This document shows positions 61,390 through 64,000 of a stretch of 64,000 nt of DNA, piece after piece; within the stretch, counting starts at the first letter, position 1, and each line of letters begins with the position of its first letter. The notes below the pieces were generated by a model. It ran no database searches. It was not told the DNA's origin and saw nothing but the letters and a program-made list of their open reading frames with translations. Location of the stretch: the NCBI GenBank assembly GCA_946480695.1, contig CAMLKG010000008.1:62001-126000 (forward strand), written 5' to 3'. The position numbers and the translations under genes were made by a program. The stretch is from an uncultured Cellvibrio sp. (GTDB lineage: Bacteria > Pseudomonadota > Gammaproteobacteria > Pseudomonadales > Cellvibrionaceae).

Positions 61390-63252
61390 ATGAAAAAATT
61401 TTGTTACGCCCCTTTGGTTATCACCATGGCCTCCGTATCTGCCTTTTCAGCAACGGAAGAACTCATCGTAACCGGCAGTTACAACCCGGTAACCAACGAG
61501 CAACTTTCGTCATCTGTTTCAGTCATCAACAAAGAAGAATTGTTGCAACTCAGCAGCAATAATGTAATTGATGCCTTGCGCCAAATTCCAAGCCTATGGG
61601 TAGAAGAGCAAGGTGGCCCCGGTGGCGTTACCTCAATTGCGTTGCGCGGAGCTGAGGCAAACCACACGCTGGTGTTGTTGGATGGAGTACAACTCAACGA
61701 CCCGACTAATACCCGCGGCGGCGCCTTTGATTTAAACAGTATCAATATCGAAGCCATCGAACGTATTGAAATTATTCGCGGCGCACAATCCGCTGTTTAT
61801 GGTTCAGATGCCCTCGCCGGCGTGATTCACATCATCACCCAATCACCCGATAAAACCATAACCACGCTTAACGCCAGTGTCGGCAGCGATGACTATGCAA
61901 GCACCGGCATCAGTACCTCGGGCAAAATCAACAACCTCGGTTATGCGATCAGCGCACACACTAAAGACGCGGGCGAACCCGTACCCGGCAGCACTGCCAA
62001 AAACACGGAATTCACAACGCGTTTGAATTGGCAACAGGAAAATCACACACTGAATTTTAACTATCGCTATTTTGATGGCGAACGCACCAGTTTCCCTGAA
62101 CAAAGTGGCGGCCCTGAATTCGCCATCTCACGCGATCTGGATCGCAGTGATTATAAAGACCAGAGCGCGGCCCTGGGCTGGACTGCACAGGTTACCGACG
62201 GCTGGCAAAGCAAAGTCAACGCAAGCTGGTACCAGCGCGATGAAGATACAAGCTCGCCCGGCATAATTCCTTTTGATGCGGTGCCTCCCACCGGTTCCAT
62301 CATTGATTTCAACCGTACCCAATTCAGTTGGGTAAATACCCTCGGTGACCAGCATCGCCTGTGGGCAAACCTGGGTATTGAAACCAAAAAGGAGGATGGT
62401 GAAAGCCAGGGTTATTTATTTTCACCCGAGGTTATGCCCAATAATTTTGCGCTGGAACGCCAAATAAACAGTGCCTTTATTAACCTTAACGCCTATGCGC
62501 TGGAGAACCTGTTAATCCAGGCCAGTGTTCGCCAGGATGATGCGGAAAGCTTCGATGCCAATGAAAGCGGCCAAGCTGGTGCGCGCCTGGAGCTAAACGA
62601 CAATTGGACCTTGTTTGCCAATTGGGGGGAAGGCTTTAAGTTACCCAGCTTTTTTGCATTGGGCCACTCGCTGGTAGGCAACAGCGATTTGAAACCCGAA
62701 ACCGTGAATACCCGCGATGCGGGTTTTGAATTTAACAATAACGGAATCAGCGCGCGTGTCAGCTACTTTGATCACCACTACCGCAACCTGATTGATTTTG
62801 ATTCCGACACTTTCCAAAACGTGAATCGCTCACGGGTGGAAACCAGCGGCGTTGAATCTGAAATTAACTGGCAGGTCCGACCAAATATTTCACTTCGCGC
62901 ACAAGCTACTTACACTGACATCGATATGGTTTCCTCTGACAATCATTTGCTAGGCCGCCCACAAGTGACCTACGGCACTTCAATGCATTATTCATTAAAT
63001 GATGCATGGCAATTCAACCTGAATTATTTACGTGTGGATGAACGCTTCGCAGTAAGTCGTTATACCGGTTCGGATGTGGAGCAACTCCTGGGTGCCTACA
63101 ACCGTTTCGATGCAAATATCCAATGGCAAGTTAACCCGCTTACGCAATTAGGCTTGTCCCTGGAAAACCTGACCGATGAAAATTATTACACTGATATCGG
63201 CTTCCCATCCGCTGGAGCCAGTGCAAAGATCAATTTAAAAATCAGTTTTTAA
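61390..63252 (+). CDS. TonB-dependent receptor, BtuB-like
   Basis: 620 residues, close to BtuB (about 614). Signal peptide ending SAFSA, then Ton box ELIVTGSYNP, plug (about 35-155: NNVIDALRQIPSLWVEEQGGPGGVTSIALRGAEANHTLVLLDG split over several strands) and a 22-strand barrel ending ASAKINLKISF. The plug is like vitamin B12 receptors. I looked for a cobalamin riboswitch in the 176 bases upstream and saw no B12 box or typical cobalamin fold, and no btuCDF genes follow, so the ligand could be another metal chelate. It is much shorter than the two arabinan receptors. Confidence 0.87.
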   Translation: MKKFCYAPLVITMASVSAFSATEELIVTGSYNPVTNEQLSSSVSVINKEELLQLSSNNVIDALRQIPSLWVEEQGGPGGVTSIALRGAEANHTLVLLDGVQLNDPTNTRGGAFDLNSINIEAIERIEIIRGAQSAVYGSDALAGVIHIITQSPDKTITTLNASVGSDDYASTGISTSGKINNLGYAISAHTKDAGEPVPGSTAKNTEFTTRLNWQQENHTLNFNYRYFDGERTSFPEQSGGPEFAISRDLDRSDYKDQSAALGWTAQVTDGWQSKVNASWYQRDEDTSSPGIIPFDAVPPTGSIIDFNRTQFSWVNTLGDQHRLWANLGIETKKEDGESQGYLFSPEVMPNNFALERQINSAFINLNAYALENLLIQASVRQDDAESFDANESGQAGARLELNDNWTLFANWGEGFKLPSFFALGHSLVGNSDLKPETVNTRDAGFEFNNNGISARVSYFDHHYRNLIDFDSDTFQNVNRSRVETSGVESEINWQVRPNISLRAQATYTDIDMVSSDNHLLGRPQVTYGTSMHYSLNDAWQFNLNYLRVDERFAVSRYTGSDVEQLLGAYNRFDANIQWQVNPLTQLGLSLENLTDENYYTDIGFPSAGASAKINLKISF

Positions 63253-63261
63253 TGTTAAAAA

Positions 63262-63293
63262 AAATCAAGGCGGCCTGATGGCCGCCTTGATTT
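63262..63293. terminator. Bidirectional terminator between converging genes
   Basis: AAATCAAGGCGGCC, loop TGAT, GGCCGCCTTGATTT: perfect 14-bp stem between the BtuB-like gene and the S41 peptidase gene. Confidence 0.9.
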
Positions 63294-63296
63294 AGT

Positions 63297-64000
63297 TTAT
63301 TTGATTATCAAAATCTTCCTTACATCCTGCTCAATAAATTCGCCATCAATAAAATCGCCCCTGGGCTTTTGCAACTTCCCAGCGGCTTGTGCGGAACAAT
63401 TTCCGGTAGCACGAAAATTCAGCGCGGTTGCCAGCATACCTTCATTCGCATCGCCAAGCTGGTGAGCCAGGTCATCTTGCACACGGCAGCCGCGAACCTG
63501 GGTAGTATTATTCGATTGTGATGAGGGTATAAAGCCATCGCTGTATTCGCCAAAGCCAAGGGCGTTGGCACCTTTTAGTTGGATGGTGTAATAAGTTGTT
63601 CCACAATTTTCTTCCGGAAAATATCCATAGGGTTTACCGCAGGTGGTGTCACCAATCAAATAAACCTGGATATTAGCCCCACGCAAACCGTTAATAATGG
63701 CCTCGCTTGCGGAGCAGGTGGCGTTTGAGGAAAGGATGTATACACGTTGTAAATTCAAGGTCGGCAACGGCAGGTTTTTATAATCGCTATACCAACCATA
63801 ATCAATAAAAGGAAATGGCTGCAGCTTCGGTTGCTTGGAATTTTGGATTTGCTCATAAAATATTTTTCCCTGCACAAATGAGCCGGACAACATATAGCTG
63901 ACCTGGCTTGCGGTCAGTAACAAGCCGCCACCGTTGTAACGCAAATCCAGTACGACATCTGTGATTCCAACCTGGTTGAATTGTTGAATTGTGCTTATCC
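63297..64000 (-). CDS. S41-family peptidase, 3' part
   Basis: The frame is open to the right edge, so the gene starts outside the window; about 234 codons are visible. Motifs of the S41 (C-terminal processing protease/tricorn-like) fold are present: VVLDLRYNGGG, then YILSSNATCSASEAIINGL with the likely catalytic serine (the second of SAS), and GDTTCGKPYGY. Several cysteines in the last 100 residues suggest an exported protein. No PDZ domain is seen in the visible portion. Confidence 0.85.
   Translation of the reverse strand, partial: ISTIQQFNQVGITDVVLDLRYNGGGLLLTASQVSYMLSGSFVQGKIFYEQIQNSKQPKLQPFPFIDYGWYSDYKNLPLPTLNLQRVYILSSNATCSASEAIINGLRGANIQVYLIGDTTCGKPYGYFPEENCGTTYYTIQLKGANALGFGEYSDGFIPSSQSNNTTQVRGCRVQDDLAHQLGDANEGMLATALNFRATGNCSAQAAGKLQKPRGDFIDGEFIEQDVRKILIIK

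Overview
The window looks like a chromosomal segment of a plant-cell-wall-degrading gammaproteobacterium of the Cellvibrio type. This rests on protein content: a GH43 endo-arabinanase whose catalytic residues fall at a constant 3-residue offset from Cellvibrio japonicus Arb43A as I remember it, a GH43 arabinofuranosidase at a constant 8-residue offset from C. japonicus Abf43A, serine-rich linkers, ricin-type carbohydrate-binding repeats, and large TonB-dependent receptors without SusD partners. No rRNA, tRNA, CRISPR array, transposase or phage gene was seen.

Left edge to 5.1 kb: the 3' part of a GH2 glycosidase, a tiny membrane protein, a PAS-GAF-PAS-GGDEF-EAL cyclic-di-GMP protein and a FadR-type GntR regulator. 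From 5.2 to 39.3 kb lies an arabinan/arabinose locus, mostly on the minus strand. It holds seven GH43 enzymes (two ricin-tailed endo-arabinanases, an Arb43A-like enzyme, a LamG-tailed Abn2-like lipoprotein, a lipoprotein/cytosolic pair of exo-acting enzymes, and an Abf43A-like enzyme counted with the ricin-tailed lipoprotein as debranching candidates; eight GH43 genes in all), a GH97, a GH127/GH146 beta-L-arabinofuranosidase, an aldose 1-epimerase, two TonB-dependent receptors, a GPH-type symporter, a HAD phosphatase, a tannase/feruloyl esterase and araB-araD-araA. From 39.5 to 46.6 kb the plus strand carries an IlvD/Edd dehydratase, an SDR dehydrogenase and a YtfQ-YtfR-YtfT-YjfF furanose ABC importer.

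Together these describe a complete route. Surface and periplasmic enzymes cut and debranch arabinan, the esterase removes ferulate, the TonB receptors bring oligosaccharides across the outer membrane, the symporter and ABC importer take oligomers and furanose monomers into the cytosol, the mutarotase interconverts ring forms, and AraA/AraB/AraD feed the pentose phosphate pathway. The dehydratase and SDR suggest a second, oxidative branch that is incomplete in this window. Short palindromes matching the FadR-subfamily box (TnGTnnnACnA) or close variants sit on or next to the -10 region of six promoters in the locus and also upstream of the FadR-type regulator gene, so I infer one arabinose regulon with that protein as candidate regulator.

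From 46.9 kb on, the content changes. A periplasmic solute-binding-like protein is followed by an ECF42-type sigma factor; its usual DGPF/YCII partner lies about 4 kb away with DUF1428, VOC and GyrI-like small proteins, separated by a GFA-domain protein, a membrane protein and a KefB/KefC-type antiporter. Two L,D-transpeptidases, a DUF1080 protein, a cytochrome c/beta-propeller protein, a BtuB-like receptor and the 3' part of an S41 peptidase complete the window. The least explained items are a candidate structured small RNA at about 22.2-22.34 kb, a 56-residue four-cysteine reading frame at 51.8-52.0 kb, and the DUF1080/cytochrome pair.
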